Shown here: piece after piece, positions 35,070 to 44,666 of the stretch
How the letters are laid out: each line of letters opens with the position of its first letter
How positions within the stretch are numbered: position 1 is the stretch's first letter
Assembly (NCBI GenBank): GCA_023384415.1
Contig: JAHDWJ010000007.1
Coordinates: forward strand, 62,001 to 126,000
Length of the DNA: 64,000 bases
Direction: 5' to 3'
DNA from: Anaerolineae bacterium
Lineage (GTDB): Bacteria; Chloroflexota; Anaerolineae; Promineifilales; Promineifilaceae
Position numbers and translations under genes: made by a program
Notes under the pieces: model-generated
The model's input: only the letters and a program-made list of their open reading frames with translations
What the model was told of the DNA's origin: nothing
The model's database searches: none

Positions 35070-37814
35070 TTAGAGCGGCCGCGACGCCTCTACTACCCCC
35101 TGGCTCAGGTGCATCTGGAAGCCTAGTTTCTGGGCAATGGCCTTCATGGCGCTGTTTTCGGGCAGGACAAAGCCAACAATCCGACTCATATGCTCATCCT
35201 GTCCTACCTGAATCAACCGCTGGAGCAGCTCTTTGCCCAAACCGCGTCCCTGGTATTGATCATTGACCAGCAGAGCAAACTCTGCTTCATTGGCATACGG
35301 CTGCTTGCTCAACCGGCCGATGGCCATAATGAGCCGTTCTCCCGTTGTTTCATCTTTGTACTCGGCCACCAGGGCCATTTCCCGATCATAATCTATAAAA
35401 CAGATGCGGGTGAGCCGTTCGTGGGCCACCCGCATATCCAGCTTCAGGCTGCGGAAGTAACGCATGTAGACGCTTTCGTCGGAAAGGGTCTCGTGAAATT
35501 TGGCGACCAACGGCTCATCGTCAGGACGAATGGGGCGGATGGTGACGCTCTCTCCCTGTTTTGTTACCCATTGGCTGACATATTGGCTGGGATAAGGGCG
35601 AACGGCTGGCCGGGGAATCTCTTCTAGTTTTGTGTTTAGTGGATGAAGCAGGATACGTCCATCCAGGGCCAGCAGTTGGCTTTCTGAGGCCAATAGGGGG
35701 TTGATGTCTATCTCCTGAATCCAGGGCTGCTCTACAACCAGTTGGCTGAACCGAACAATGATCGCTTCTAACTGGGCCATGTTGACGGCCCCGCGGCCGC
35801 GTACCCCCTGCAAAGCGTGGTAAATCTTCGTCCGCTCCATCATACGGCGGGCCAGGGTACTGTTCATGGGGGGCAGCCCCAAGGAGCTGTCTTTGTACAC
35901 TTCTACCAGCGAACCGCCAGAGCCAAACAGCAGCACCGGGCCAAATTGGGGGTCCAGGCTGCTGCCGATGATCAACTCATAACCGTCTAGTTTAGCCATT
36001 GGCTGCACCGTGACTCCCTGGAAATGGCTGCGCCCAGCTTTGGCAATGACATTTTTCTTAATGGTGCGGAACGCCTGACGCACCGCCTTCTCATCAATCA
36101 AATTAAGCTGCACCCCCCCCACATCTACCTTGTGGGTGATGGTTTCAGAGTTGATTTTTAAGACCACCGGGTAGCCAATCTCCTCGGCCCGGTGGATTGC
36201 TTCCCGCTCATTGGCTGCCAGGAAGGTAGGCACGGTAGGAATGCCATACGCAGCGAAAATTTGTTTGGCTTCATATTCGGTGAGCAGGGTGCGGCCGCGC
36301 TGCCGCACCTGCTCAATAATCTGTTCTGCCACCACCCGGGGAGAGACCTGCCCTTCGGCCTCAGCGATAAATTCCGGCGTCTCGTACAAGAATTTCATGC
36401 GCCGGCTGTACAGCCACATATAAGCAAAAATGCGGGCGGCCGTATCTGGGTAGGCAAAGGTGGGGATATTGGCCTCATTGAGAATCCGCTCTCCTTCGGC
36501 AATGGAGTGCCCCCCCATCCAACTGGCTAATACCGGCTTGCCTACCCCTGTGGCGGCCGGCCGACCATAACGCGCCTTGATCTCTTGAGCAGTCTGGGTA
36601 GCGTCGGTCATATCCTGGGGGGTGAGGATGATTAACGCCCCGTCACTTTCCGGGTCTTTGGCTACAATGTCCAGGGTGTCCGCATATCGTTGGGGGCCGG
36701 CATCGCCTAAAATATCCACCGGGTTATTATGGCTCCAGGGGGCGGGCAAAATTTGGTCCAGGGCCGCCATCGTTTCGGCCGAAATGGCCGCCAATTCTCC
36801 CCCGTTGAGGATAAGGCTGTCTGTCGCCAGAACGGCCGGCCCCCCGGCATTGGTGATGAGGGTGAGCCGGGGGCCACGCGGCCGCGGCTGTTTAGACAGC
36901 ACCTCAGCCAGGTCAAACAGGTCAGAAATTTCATCTACCCGCAGCACCCCACAACGACGAAAAGCGGCTTCCAGCACTTCATCGCTGCCGGTGAGCGAGC
37001 CAGTATGGGACGCGGCCGCTTTGGCGGCATCGGCCGTGCGCCCAGGTTTGATGATAATGACCGGCTTGGTAAAGACTACTTCCCGCGCCGCCGACATAAA
37101 CGCCCGTGCATCCCCAATTGTCTCCATATAGATGACAATGCTCTGCGTATTAGGATCATTGCCCAGGTAATCAATCAAATCTCCCCACCCCACATCTAAC
37201 ATCGAACCGACAGAAACGAAGGCACTAAAGCCCACATTTTGCGGCAGGCTCCAATCCAAAATCGCCGTCAGCAGCGCCCCACTCTGGCTAATGAACCCAA
37301 CATTACCCCGGCGCACCATCCCCCGGGCAAAGGTGGCATTCAAGCCGCTAACAGGGCTCATCACCCCCAGACAGTTGGGGCCAATCACCCGCATCTGGGC
37401 CTGGCGGGCAATTTCCAACACCTGCCGCTCTAATTCAACCCCTTCCGGCCCCGTCTCCTTAAACCCGGCCGAGATGATAATGGCCCCGCGCACCCCAGCA
37501 TCAGCGCACTCCTGCATGAGGGCGGGGATGCTGGACGCAGGGGTAACCAGGACAGCCAGATCCACCGGCTCCAGCACAGCAGCGACTGAGGGATAAGCGC
37601 GAATGCCCAGGACACTGCTATATTTGGGGTTGACAGGGTAAACAGTACCACCAAACGGGTTGCTGATGAGGTTCCAGAGAATGGTGCGGCCAACGCTCCC
37701 GGCTTTGGCCGTCGCCCCAATCACGGCCACACTTTTGGGAGCAAAGATAGCGTCTAAAGGTTTACGCTGCACGCCCAAAATATCATGAGCGCGAGAAGAA
37801 GCGGTTTGATTCAT
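35070..37814 (-). CDS. Bifunctional acyl-CoA synthetase (NDP-forming)/GNAT acetyltransferase, Pat-like
   Basis: This 914-residue protein has the Pat/YfiQ layout: CoA-binding domain ([18 protein letters not shown]), CoA-ligase domains with [19 protein letters not shown], an ATP-grasp domain ([20 protein letters not shown]) and a C-terminal GNAT domain (from [12 protein letters not shown], with acetyl-CoA loop [12 protein letters not shown]). The His of SHTGS matches the phospho-His of active ADP-forming synthetases, which Pat enzymes often lose, so this copy may both make acyl-CoA and acetylate lysines such as those of acetyl-CoA synthetases. That is inference from memory of the family. Confidence 0.88.
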   Translation of the reverse strand: MNQTASSRAHDILGVQRKPLDAIFAPKSVAVIGATAKAGSVGRTILWNLISNPFGGTVYPVNPKYSSVLGIRAYPSVAAVLEPVDLAVLVTPASSIPALMQECADAGVRGAIIISAGFKETGPEGVELERQVLEIARQAQMRVIGPNCLGVMSPVSGLNATFARGMVRRGNVGFISQSGALLTAILDWSLPQNVGFSAFVSVGSMLDVGWGDLIDYLGNDPNTQSIVIYMETIGDARAFMSAAREVVFTKPVIIIKPGRTADAAKAAASHTGSLTGSDEVLEAAFRRCGVLRVDEISDLFDLAEVLSKQPRPRGPRLTLITNAGGPAVLATDSLILNGGELAAISAETMAALDQILPAPWSHNNPVDILGDAGPQRYADTLDIVAKDPESDGALIILTPQDMTDATQTAQEIKARYGRPAATGVGKPVLASWMGGHSIAEGERILNEANIPTFAYPDTAARIFAYMWLYSRRMKFLYETPEFIAEAEGQVSPRVVAEQIIEQVRQRGRTLLTEYEAKQIFAAYGIPTVPTFLAANEREAIHRAEEIGYPVVLKINSETITHKVDVGGVQLNLIDEKAVRQAFRTIKKNVIAKAGRSHFQGVTVQPMAKLDGYELIIGSSLDPQFGPVLLFGSGGSLVEVYKDSSLGLPPMNSTLARRMMERTKIYHALQGVRGRGAVNMAQLEAIIVRFSQLVVEQPWIQEIDINPLLASESQLLALDGRILLHPLNTKLEEIPRPAVRPYPSQYVSQWVTKQGESVTIRPIRPDDEPLVAKFHETLSDESVYMRYFRSLKLDMRVAHERLTRICFIDYDREMALVAEYKDETTGERLIMAIGRLSKQPYANEAEFALLVNDQYQGRGLGKELLQRLIQVGQDEHMSRIVGFVLPENSAMKAIAQKLGFQMHLSQGVVEASRPL

Positions 37815-38302
37815 GGTTGGGTTCCTTTGTCAATGAGGAAGGTAACTATAGCATTTACGCTTTTAGTAGTTTGGCAACCGTCTTTGAGCGAATAGCTGTG
37901 ACAGGTCTCCCGATCACGCCACTCACTGTTACCCGACAAACCTTGCATATCAGACGGGTGGAAATGCTTGCCCATACAAGCGATCCCATTATACCCCATC
38001 ATCCCGATTGATCCCCTGAATTAACTGGCTCACACCTATGTTTTTCAAGACCCTCGGTTTCGGCGAGCGCGTGGGGGGGTGTTGTGTTTGGGTTAAAAAA
38101 GAGGGAGCTGTGGGGCGGCAGCAGGCAGTTAACGACAAGGCCTGGCCGCTAAAGCGGCCGCTGTTCCTTTTAACGGATTTGTTGTCCTTCGTTCAAGCCC
38201 CTTTTGCCCTTTTTGCGGCCGCTGCCAGAGACGCGGCCGCCTGCACCCCCCATCTTTCACTAAGGGAAAGGCTTATTGTATCTTCTCCCCTATCTCAGTT
38301 AA

Positions 38303-38473
38303 AATGGCTATCATCGGCTGCCTGAATCAAAAAGGGAACAGTGGGTTGGCTATCTCATTGAGTATACAATCAAATCAAACTCCTCTATTTTACCCTACGA
38401 CGAAATCGCGGCCGCCTGGTTTGACCAGAGAGTACGCACGTTTTACGCATATACGCACGTTTTACGCCCATAG
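38303..38473 (+). pseudogene. vapC/FitB-like PIN-domain toxin relic
   Basis: A 56-codon open stretch with stops on both sides and no start codon reads HRLPESKREQW, then ILPYDEIAAAWFDQRVRTF. These match the middle of FitB-type VapC toxins (RLPEGxRR followed by LPFDxxAAxxxxxxR). The N-terminal catalytic Asp and C-terminal DxxIAA parts are missing. The end is disrupted by a 16-bp direct repeat (38433-38448 and 38452-38467). This is a broken remnant, recognised from pattern only. Confidence 0.6.
38433..38467. repeat. 16-bp direct repeat tacgcacgttttacgc
   Basis: Two perfect copies, 38433-38448 and 38452-38467, separated by 3 bp, at the decayed 3' end of the vapC relic. This looks like a local tandem duplication. 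Confidence 0.8.
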
Positions 38474-38622
38474 GAAGACCCTCGCCCTGGCCCGGTTGAC
38501 CACCTTTTCTGGGGTTGGCGGCAAGATGACGATGGGGATGGGAGCTGTGGCGTTGGTAGATTGAGAAGGATGATGGGTTCAGGTAATTTTTATTATTTAC
38601 TTTATGTCAACTATATCTCTCT

Positions 38623-40758
38623 ATGCCCTACACAACTGTAATTGCTCAAGAGCTTAACCTGCGGCCGCAAGATGTGACCGCCGTTTTACAACTATTAGAA
38701 GCTGGCAACACCATCCCATTCATCGCCCGCTACCGCAAAGAAGCTACCGGCTCGCTGGATGAGGCGGTGATCCGAGATATTGAAAACCGGGCCAAATCGC
38801 TCAAAACGTTGGCCGACCGGCGAGAAACGGTGCTGGCTTCGATTCGAGAGCAGGGTAAGTTGACGGCCGCACTAGAGCAGCAGTTACACGCGGCCGCGAC
38901 CCTCACCGTCCTGGAAGATTTGTACCAGCCGTACAAGCCTAAACGAAAGACCCGGGCCAGCACTGCTCGTGAAAAAGGGTTACAACCTCTGGCTGACCTC
39001 ATACTCCAACAGCTTCCTGGTCGCCAATCAGCCACCCAACTCGCCGCCCCGTTTGTCAATGAGCAGGTCACTACCCCCGAAGAAGCCCTGGCTGGGGCAC
39101 GAGATATCGTGGCTGAGACCATCTGCGACCATGCCGGAGTCCGTCAGGCAGTCCGCGATAAGGGGGTTAAATTTGCCACTTTGCACAGCCAGCGGATAGC
39201 TGGGGCCGCCGATGAGAAAGGGGTTTACACCCTTTATTATGATTTTGCCCTGCGTGTAGACAGGCTGCGGCCGCACCAAATTTTGGCCCTCAACCGGGGT
39301 GAACAAGAAAAGGTTCTCCGGCTGCACCTGGAAATCAGCGAAATGGATTGGCTCATGCCCATGCGCCACTTCTTCCGCCCCGACCGCCGCTCCCCCCTCT
39401 CTGATCACCTTGAGTTGGCTATGCGTGAGGCCGCCCAACGGCTGCTCCTACCGGCTATCGAACGAGATGTGCGCCGCCACTTTACCGAAGAAGCTGAAAA
39501 ACAAGCCATCCACGTCTTCGCCCAAAATTTACGCGCCCTGTTGACCCAACCCCCTCTGGTCGGGCACACCATTTTGGGCATTGATCCCGGCTTCCGTACC
39601 GGCTGTAAGGTAGCCGTAGTAGACAGTACCGGCAAACTGCTGGACACCGCCACCATTTACCCCCACCCACCCCAAAACCGAAAAGAGGATGCCCTTAAAC
39701 TACTGGCAGCCCTGGGGCAAAAATATAACGTCACGCTCATCGCCATCGGCAATGGCACGGCATCCCGGGAAACAGAACAGGTGGTGGCGGAGTTGATTCG
39801 CGGCCGCGCCTCGGCCAATGGGCTGGCTTATCTGTTGGTAAATGAAGCCGGCGCCAGTGTCTATTCCGCCAGTGAGCTGGCCCGCGCTGAACTGCCCACT
39901 CTGGATGTCACTTTGCGCGGGGCCGTTTCCATCGCCCGGCGGGTACAAGACCCCCTGGCCGAACTGGTCAAAATTGACCCCCAGGCGATTGGGGTGGGGA
40001 TGTATCAGCATGATGTAGATCAAACGGCGTTGGCGGCCGCGCTGGCCGTTGTCGTCGAATCAGTGGTCAACCGGGTGGGGGTAGAGCTAAACACCGCTTC
40101 CCCGGCCCTGCTGACCCACATTTCCGGCATTGGCCCCAAGCTGGCAGCCAAAATCGTGGCTCACCGAGATGAGCGTGGCCCTTTCATTAACCGCCAGGAG
40201 TTGCAAAAGGTGAGCGGCCTGGGACCAAAGGCGTTTGAGCAATGTGCTGGCTTCCTGCGGATTCGCGGCGGGGATGAACCGCTGGATGGGACGGCTATCC
40301 ACCCCGAAAGTTATGGCATCGCCAGGGCGGTTTTGCAGCAGGCGCAGATAGCATTGGCCGCCCCGCCGGCAGAACGGGAGCGGGCAGTGGCTCAGTTACG
40401 GCAACGGGTGCGTTTAGAAGCGCTGGCGGCCGCACTGCAAACCGGCACCCCCACCCTCAACGACATTTTAGAGCAGCTAATCCGCCCAGGCCGGGACCCT
40501 CGCCTCGACTCTCCAGCCCCTTTACTGCGGCAGGATGTGTTGTCCATGGATGATCTCAAGCCTGGGATGCGGCTCAAAGGGACAGTACGGAATGTGGTAG
40601 ATTTTGGCGTCTTTGTAGACATTGGGGTCAAACAAGATGGCTTGCTCCACCGCAGCCAGGTTCCGCGTGATGTCACCTTGCAGGTAGGGGATTTGGTTGA
40701 GGTAGAGATACAAAAGGTGGAAAAGGAACGCGGCCGCATTGCCCTGGTCTGGGAGTGA
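38623..40758 (+). CDS. tex: Tex-family transcription accessory/RNA-binding protein
   Basis: Tex (711 residues) has the full domain order: N-terminal helical region (VTAVLQLLEAGNTIPFIARY, the family signature), YqgF/RNase H-like domain (ILGIDPGFRTGCKVAVVD), helix-hairpin-helix pair (LLTHISGIGPKLAAKIVAHR), and C-terminal S1 domain (GMRLKGTVRNVVDFGVFVD). It binds nucleic acids and is linked to transcription and ribosome rescue in other bacteria. Its promoter is not obvious; the upstream region is decayed DNA. Seven GCGGCCGC sites fall in the gene. Confidence 0.96.
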   Translation: MPYTTVIAQELNLRPQDVTAVLQLLEAGNTIPFIARYRKEATGSLDEAVIRDIENRAKSLKTLADRRETVLASIREQGKLTAALEQQLHAAATLTVLEDLYQPYKPKRKTRASTAREKGLQPLADLILQQLPGRQSATQLAAPFVNEQVTTPEEALAGARDIVAETICDHAGVRQAVRDKGVKFATLHSQRIAGAADEKGVYTLYYDFALRVDRLRPHQILALNRGEQEKVLRLHLEISEMDWLMPMRHFFRPDRRSPLSDHLELAMREAAQRLLLPAIERDVRRHFTEEAEKQAIHVFAQNLRALLTQPPLVGHTILGIDPGFRTGCKVAVVDSTGKLLDTATIYPHPPQNRKEDALKLLAALGQKYNVTLIAIGNGTASRETEQVVAELIRGRASANGLAYLLVNEAGASVYSASELARAELPTLDVTLRGAVSIARRVQDPLAELVKIDPQAIGVGMYQHDVDQTALAAALAVVVESVVNRVGVELNTASPALLTHISGIGPKLAAKIVAHRDERGPFINRQELQKVSGLGPKAFEQCAGFLRIRGGDEPLDGTAIHPESYGIARAVLQQAQIALAAPPAERERAVAQLRQRVRLEALAAALQTGTPTLNDILEQLIRPGRDPRLDSPAPLLRQDVLSMDDLKPGMRLKGTVRNVVDFGVFVDIGVKQDGLLHRSQVPRDVTLQVGDLVEVEIQKVEKERGRIALVWE

Positions 40759-40848
40759 AAAGAGAATGCTGTATCATACATCACAAAGTCCTGTACAAAT
40801 ACCCTTCCCAGAAAGCCCTCTTTGCCTGATTTATGCTAAAATAACTCC

Positions 40849-41769
40849 ATGAGCCAAAGCAGTTCACCCGTTCTCTGGCATCGGCTGGTGGGGACACTGT
40901 TCCGTGAACTGTTGACCCCGGTCAACATCACCGTGCAAACCGAGGTTCCTCTGCTCAACAAGCCGCCCCAGGGGGATCTGCTCCTCATTCGGCGCGAGGG
41001 CAAGGTATGGACGGCTGAACAAAAAGCCCTCTTGCCCGATGGCATCTGGCAAAACAATGCCCGCGAAACGCTGCTGGAGATCAAGATAACCGAATCTCTG
41101 GGTGAAGAGACGGTGCAGAAAACAGCCGGGTACGATCTGTTTTATCGGGAAAACCAGAGATTAAAGCCGACCGATTTAGCCACGTTGATTGTGAGTGCGC
41201 GGCGGCCGCGGCAAACCTTCTTAGACCGGATGGGGTATCAACTGGCTGAGGCCCCAGGGGTATATCGCTCCACTTATCCCATCGTCCAGCGGGTGGGACT
41301 TATCCTGTTAAACGAATTAAGCGATGAAACCCACAACGCCTTTGCCAAATGTTTTGCCAGCCGCAAAAGCGTTAAAGAGCAGGCATTTCAGACTTTAGAA
41401 GGAGTCGGCTTTGCTATGGCCAGTGTGGCCGTGATGACTTTTTTAGTCGGGCTGCGCCAACATTGGCTTGAAGGAGAGGAAACGATGAGTACAGAGCTAA
41501 CCGCCGAAAAGGTAATGAGCCTGGGGGAAAAGGTGATTCATCTAATCTTAGAAAAGCTGCCCCCTGAAGAGAGATTGGTTGGCTTGCGCCCCGAAGAGAG
41601 ATTGGTTGGCTTACGCCCCGAAGAGAGATTGGCCGGGTTGCGCCCCGAAGAGGTATTACAGCAATATCGCCTGGAAGAAATTGAAGCTTATTTACAAAAG
41701 CTAAAAAAGCAGCAAGCAATGAAAAATGGGGGAGTTGACAATGAGCAGCCTCCAGTCTCCACTGTCTAA
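40849..41769 (+). CDS. PD-(D/E)XK nuclease-like protein with nonapeptide repeats
   Basis: This 306-residue protein has an N-terminal region with Asp43 (QGDLLLI) and Glu77-x-Lys79 (LLEIKI), spaced as in PD-(D/E)XK nucleases of the Rpn/transposase-like type. A helical middle follows. Near residues 240-270 are three exact-length nonapeptide repeats EERL(V/A)GLRP, encoded by 27-bp DNA repeats at 41566-41646, then a charged helix. Such LxGLxPEE repeats occur in mobile nuclease-like proteins of cyanobacteria and Chloroflexota. An extended -10-like TGCTAAAAT lies 6 nt before the ATG, suggesting a leaderless transcript. Function unproven. Confidence 0.6.
   Translation: MSQSSSPVLWHRLVGTLFRELLTPVNITVQTEVPLLNKPPQGDLLLIRREGKVWTAEQKALLPDGIWQNNARETLLEIKITESLGEETVQKTAGYDLFYRENQRLKPTDLATLIVSARRPRQTFLDRMGYQLAEAPGVYRSTYPIVQRVGLILLNELSDETHNAFAKCFASRKSVKEQAFQTLEGVGFAMASVAVMTFLVGLRQHWLEGEETMSTELTAEKVMSLGEKVIHLILEKLPPEERLVGLRPEERLVGLRPEERLAGLRPEEVLQQYRLEEIEAYLQKLKKQQAMKNGGVDNEQPPVSTV
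41566..41646 (+). repeat. Three 27-bp in-frame tandem repeats
   Basis: Units 41566-41592, 41593-41619 and 41620-41646 each begin gaagagagattgg. Units 1 and 2 differ at one base; unit 3 has a few changes; a partial fourth unit follows. They encode EERLVGLRP, EERLVGLRP and EERLAGLRP. The near identity suggests recent slippage. Confidence 0.9.
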
Positions 41770-41794
41770 TCTTTAATCTCTCAATCTTCCAATC
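41767..41794. repeat. Four heptamers (taatctt/taatctc family)
   Basis: Four 7-bp units in the 50-bp spacer between the nuclease-like and TerB-like genes; the first overlaps the stop codon of the upstream gene. Confidence 0.6.
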
Positions 41795-41819
41795 CCCCAC
41801 CACCACAGGAGCAAACCCC

Positions 41820-42722
41820 ATGGCTGAAAAAGAGTTATTGCTGGCATTGGCGAAGGTGATGATCGCGGCCGCGTGGCTGGATGGTGCCATCAGTGAAGAG
41901 GAATATGCCAGCCTGCGCCAATGGCTTTCCCCGTTACAAATTGGGGCGCATGAGTGGGCCAGGTTAGAAATGTACCTGAGTTCCCCCGTAGATGAGCTTG
42001 AACGGGAGCGGCTTACAAAAGAGTTAGCCAATCTGTTGGCCTCAACCGGGCAAAAACAGCAGGTGCGAGAAGCATTACAAGACATCATCCAGGCCGATGG
42101 ACAGATCACTCAGACTGAACAAGAGCTGTACGAAACGGTAACTCAGGCCATAGACCGGGTCAATGTGACCGCCCTGGGGCGGCTGGGACGAACGGTACGC
42201 CAGGCAGTAGCTCGACGCCAAGACGCGGCCGCAACCGCCCCCAACCGGGAACAAGCCTTTGAGGAGTTTGTGCGTAACCGGGTGTATTATCGGGTATGTG
42301 AACGGCTGGGCCAGGACAATTTAGACCTGAGCGAGGCCGAGTTACGTCGCCTGAGCCTGGCTGGGGGATTGCTGGCCCGGGTAGCCCATGTGGATCAGCA
42401 GATTGCGGCCAGTGAAACGGAAGCGATGGTGCAGGCGTTGCAACTCCATTGGGGGGTATCGGCTGCGGCCGCGACCTTCATCACCGAGATCGCCCTGACT
42501 GAAACAGAAGAAGGGTTAGATTATTACCAGCTTGTGGACGGGTTCCGCGCTGTTACCAGTGAAGCAGAGCGAGTGCGCTTCCTGGATGCCCTATTCGCCG
42601 TCGCGCACGCCGATCAAACCCTGTTCCATGAAGAAAGTGAACAAATCCGCCGCATCGCTCGCGGCCTCGGCCTCAGCCGGGAACAGTTTATGCAGGCACG
42701 GGTGGGAAGGGGTGAGGGATGA
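41820..42722 (+). CDS. TerB-like domain protein
   Basis: This 300-residue all-helical cytoplasmic protein has two TerB/DjlA-like modules. The first is LLLALAKVMIAAAWLDGAISEEEYASL with EALQDIIQADGQITQTEQEL; the second is SLAGGLLARVAHVDQQIAASE with LFAVAHADQTLFHEESEQI. Each has the A-x-AD/DG-x2-x-x-E pattern that binds metal in TerB. The family is associated with tellurite resistance and stress or membrane surveillance, but many members, like this one, stand alone with no other ter genes. Five GCGGCCGC copies or near-copies produce Ala-rich patches. Confidence 0.75.
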   Translation: MAEKELLLALAKVMIAAAWLDGAISEEEYASLRQWLSPLQIGAHEWARLEMYLSSPVDELERERLTKELANLLASTGQKQQVREALQDIIQADGQITQTEQELYETVTQAIDRVNVTALGRLGRTVRQAVARRQDAAATAPNREQAFEEFVRNRVYYRVCERLGQDNLDLSEAELRRLSLAGGLLARVAHVDQQIAASETEAMVQALQLHWGVSAAAATFITEIALTETEEGLDYYQLVDGFRAVTSEAERVRFLDALFAVAHADQTLFHEESEQIRRIARGLGLSREQFMQARVGRGEG

Positions 42723-42775
42723 GGCGTGAGGACTGAGAAGCCCTAACAGGCTCTCCCGCCTCGCTCACTCCCAAA

Positions 42776-42810
42776 CTTGAAACCTGAAACCTGAAACTCG
42801 AAACTTGAAA
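42776..42810. repeat. Five heptamers (cttgaaa/cctgaaa/ctcgaaa) containing the tyrA start
   Basis: Five consecutive 7-bp units run from the end of the spacer into the first codons of tyrA; the last unit contributes the TTG start codon at 42805. The same family occurs at 3940, 53358 and 55838, and inside the O-antigen ligase gene at 56606. Confidence 0.8.
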
Positions 42811-43680
42811 CCTCTCAATATAACCATTGTCGGCTGTGGCCTGATGGGGGGATCCCTGGCCCTGGCTTTGCGGCCGCATATCCAACACCTCACCCTGGTA
42901 GATCATGACCCATCCACCCTGGAAAACGCTGCTCCCCTGGCGGATACAGTCACCACTGATTTTGCGGCGGGAGTGCGTGAGTGTGACCTGGTAATATTGG
43001 CGACCCCTGTGCGGGTTATTTTAGACCTGCTGCCCCGACTGCCCCAGGCGCGGCCGCAAGGCTGTTTCGTCTTAGATATGGGCAGTACCAAACAGGCCAT
43101 CGGCGCAGCCATGAACCAACTGCCCCCCACCTTTGCCACTCTGGGGGGGCATCCCATGTGTGGCAAAACCCAGGGGGGATTCCTGGCCGCCGATCCAGAC
43201 CTGTATCGCGGCCGCATCTTCGTCCTTTGCCCCACCGAACATACAACACCCGACCTGCTCGCCATCGCCCGGCAGTTGGTGGCCTGGATAGGTGGGCGGC
43301 CCATTTTGTTGCCCGCTGCGGCGCATGATGCTATCGTAGCCGCTACCAGCCATCTACCCTATCTGGTTGCTGCCAATTTAATGGGGGTTGTGGCCGCGGC
43401 GGCCGCGAGCAACCCCTCTGTCTACCCCGTTAGTGCCAACGGGTTGTGGGACAGTACCCGCCTGGCCGCCTCAGACCCGGCGATGATGCTGGATATTTTA
43501 TTGACCAACCAGACTGAGGTAGTGCCCCGTTTGGATGAAGCGATAGCCGGGTTGCAGCAGGTGCGCCAACTGCTTACGGAACAGGACGCGGCCGCGCTCC
43601 ATCACTGGCTGCGTCAACGACAACAAGAGCGGCAAACATACACAGAATCTCGCCATGCCCTGGATCATCTTTCTTCTTAG
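42805..43680 (+). CDS. tyrA: Prephenate dehydrogenase (TyrA)
   Basis: TyrA (291 residues) oxidatively decarboxylates prephenate to 4-hydroxyphenylpyruvate in tyrosine synthesis. The N-terminal Rossmann motif is ITIVGCGLMGGSLALAL; conserved active-site regions LATPVRVI, DMGSTKQAI and GGHPMCGKTQGGFLAADPDLYRG follow. The only in-frame initiation codon near the fold is TTG at 42805 inside a heptamer repeat; an in-frame TGA at 42778 closes the frame upstream. It overlaps the next gene by 26 bp. No other aromatic-pathway gene is adjacent. Confidence 0.92.
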   Translation: MKPLNITIVGCGLMGGSLALALRPHIQHLTLVDHDPSTLENAAPLADTVTTDFAAGVRECDLVILATPVRVILDLLPRLPQARPQGCFVLDMGSTKQAIGAAMNQLPPTFATLGGHPMCGKTQGGFLAADPDLYRGRIFVLCPTEHTTPDLLAIARQLVAWIGGRPILLPAAAHDAIVAATSHLPYLVAANLMGVVAAAAASNPSVYPVSANGLWDSTRLAASDPAMMLDILLTNQTEVVPRLDEAIAGLQQVRQLLTEQDAAALHHWLRQRQQERQTYTESRHALDHLSS

Positions 43681-44650
43681 CTCGGCCGTCGTGGTTGCGG
43701 CTGCCATCAAATTAGCCAAATATGGTGACATCATCGCCATCCGCACCAAATTGGGGGGGCTGCTCATCGGCTCCATCTTCCTGGCCGGGGCCACCTCCCT
43801 GCCAGAGATCATCGCTTCCATCGCTTCCTTCCGCGAAGGGCTGCCCGATCTGGCAGCGGGCAACTTTTTCGGCAGCAACATGGTCAACATGCTCTTACTG
43901 GCCCTGGTAGATATTGTCTACTACCAGACCCCTCTCTTACGCCAGACTGCCCTCACCCACGCCCTGACAACAGTGATGGGGGCACTGCTGATGGTGCTTG
44001 CCATTACCTTCTTGATTTTGGATATGCCTGTCTTCACCATTGGCTGGGTTGGCATAGATAGTTTGCTGATTGTGCTGCTCTATTTTGTGGGGATGTGGCT
44101 GATTCAACAGGAAGAAAAGCTCGCGGCCGCGCCCATCACGGTCATAGAAGACGCCAGTCTGGAGCGGGTACCCAGCCTGCGTTATGGGGTTATCGGCTTC
44201 ACCATCGCTACCGTCATCCTGCTGCTGGCCGTTCCCCAACTAGTCAAAGCCACCGCCGACATCGCCGAGATTACCGGGCTGGGCACAACCTTTGTCGGCA
44301 CGGCCTTGCTCAGCATCGTCACCTCCCTGCCGGAGCTGATGGCCGTTATTGGGGCCTTGCGGCTGGGGGCGGTTGATCTGGCTATCGGCAACCTTTTTGG
44401 TTCTAACATCTTCAATATGTTAGGGCTGGGGCTGGCCGATTTCTTTTATACCCAAAACCGGCTGCTGGCCGACATTGATCCCAGCTTCGCCCTGGTGGGG
44501 CTTTTTGGGCTGTTGATGATGATCCTGGCCCTCATCGGCACCCTCTCCCGGCGGCAGCGCAAATTCCTCTTTGTGGAGCTGGATGCAGTGGTGATTATTT
44601 TGGTTTATTTAGGGGGAATGTATCTGCTCTTTTTGCAAGGGCGGGCGTGA
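43655..44650 (+). CDS. Sodium/calcium exchanger family (CaCA) membrane protein
   Basis: This 331-residue polytopic protein has about ten helices in two inverted halves. Each half has the ion-binding alpha-repeat: GATSLPEIIAS with GNFFGSNMVN in the first and VTSLPELMAV with GNLFGSNIFNM in the second. These are the YrbG/NCX_Mj signatures for cation-proton or Na/Ca exchange. It overlaps tyrA by 26 bp in another frame, implying translational coupling though not a shared function. Ion specificity cannot be set from sequence. Confidence 0.92.
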   Translation: MPWIIFLLSSAVVVAAAIKLAKYGDIIAIRTKLGGLLIGSIFLAGATSLPEIIASIASFREGLPDLAAGNFFGSNMVNMLLLALVDIVYYQTPLLRQTALTHALTTVMGALLMVLAITFLILDMPVFTIGWVGIDSLLIVLLYFVGMWLIQQEEKLAAAPITVIEDASLERVPSLRYGVIGFTIATVILLLAVPQLVKATADIAEITGLGTTFVGTALLSIVTSLPELMAVIGALRLGAVDLAIGNLFGSNIFNMLGLGLADFFYTQNRLLADIDPSFALVGLFGLLMMILALIGTLSRRQRKFLFVELDAVVIILVYLGGMYLLFLQGRA

Positions 44651-44666
44651 GGCAACAAGGCAAGGG

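Larger units (their letters stand above)
37815..38622. other. 808-bp gene-free region with decayed sequence
   Basis: No convincing intact gene lies between the Pat-like gene and tex. The region contains the vapC relic (38303-38473), a 16-bp direct repeat inside it and four GCGGCCGC copies (38154, 38215, 38233, 38408). The first forms a small hairpin, GGCCGC-TAAA-GCGGCC. Short open frames here have atypical composition and no recognisable domains. Confidence 0.6.

Noticed and set aside
38038..38325. 95-codon open frame between the Pat-like gene and tex
   Set aside because: Composition is unlike its neighbours, it crosses three GCGGCCGC sites in a low-complexity stretch, and no domain is recognisable.
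38304..38366. Reading frame beginning MAIIGCLNQKGNSG, like the start of a ParA ATPase
   Set aside because: The Walker A lysine and everything after it are missing, the similarity ends after about 20 residues, and another frame over the same bases gives a longer VapC/FitB match. I treat the ParA look as chance.
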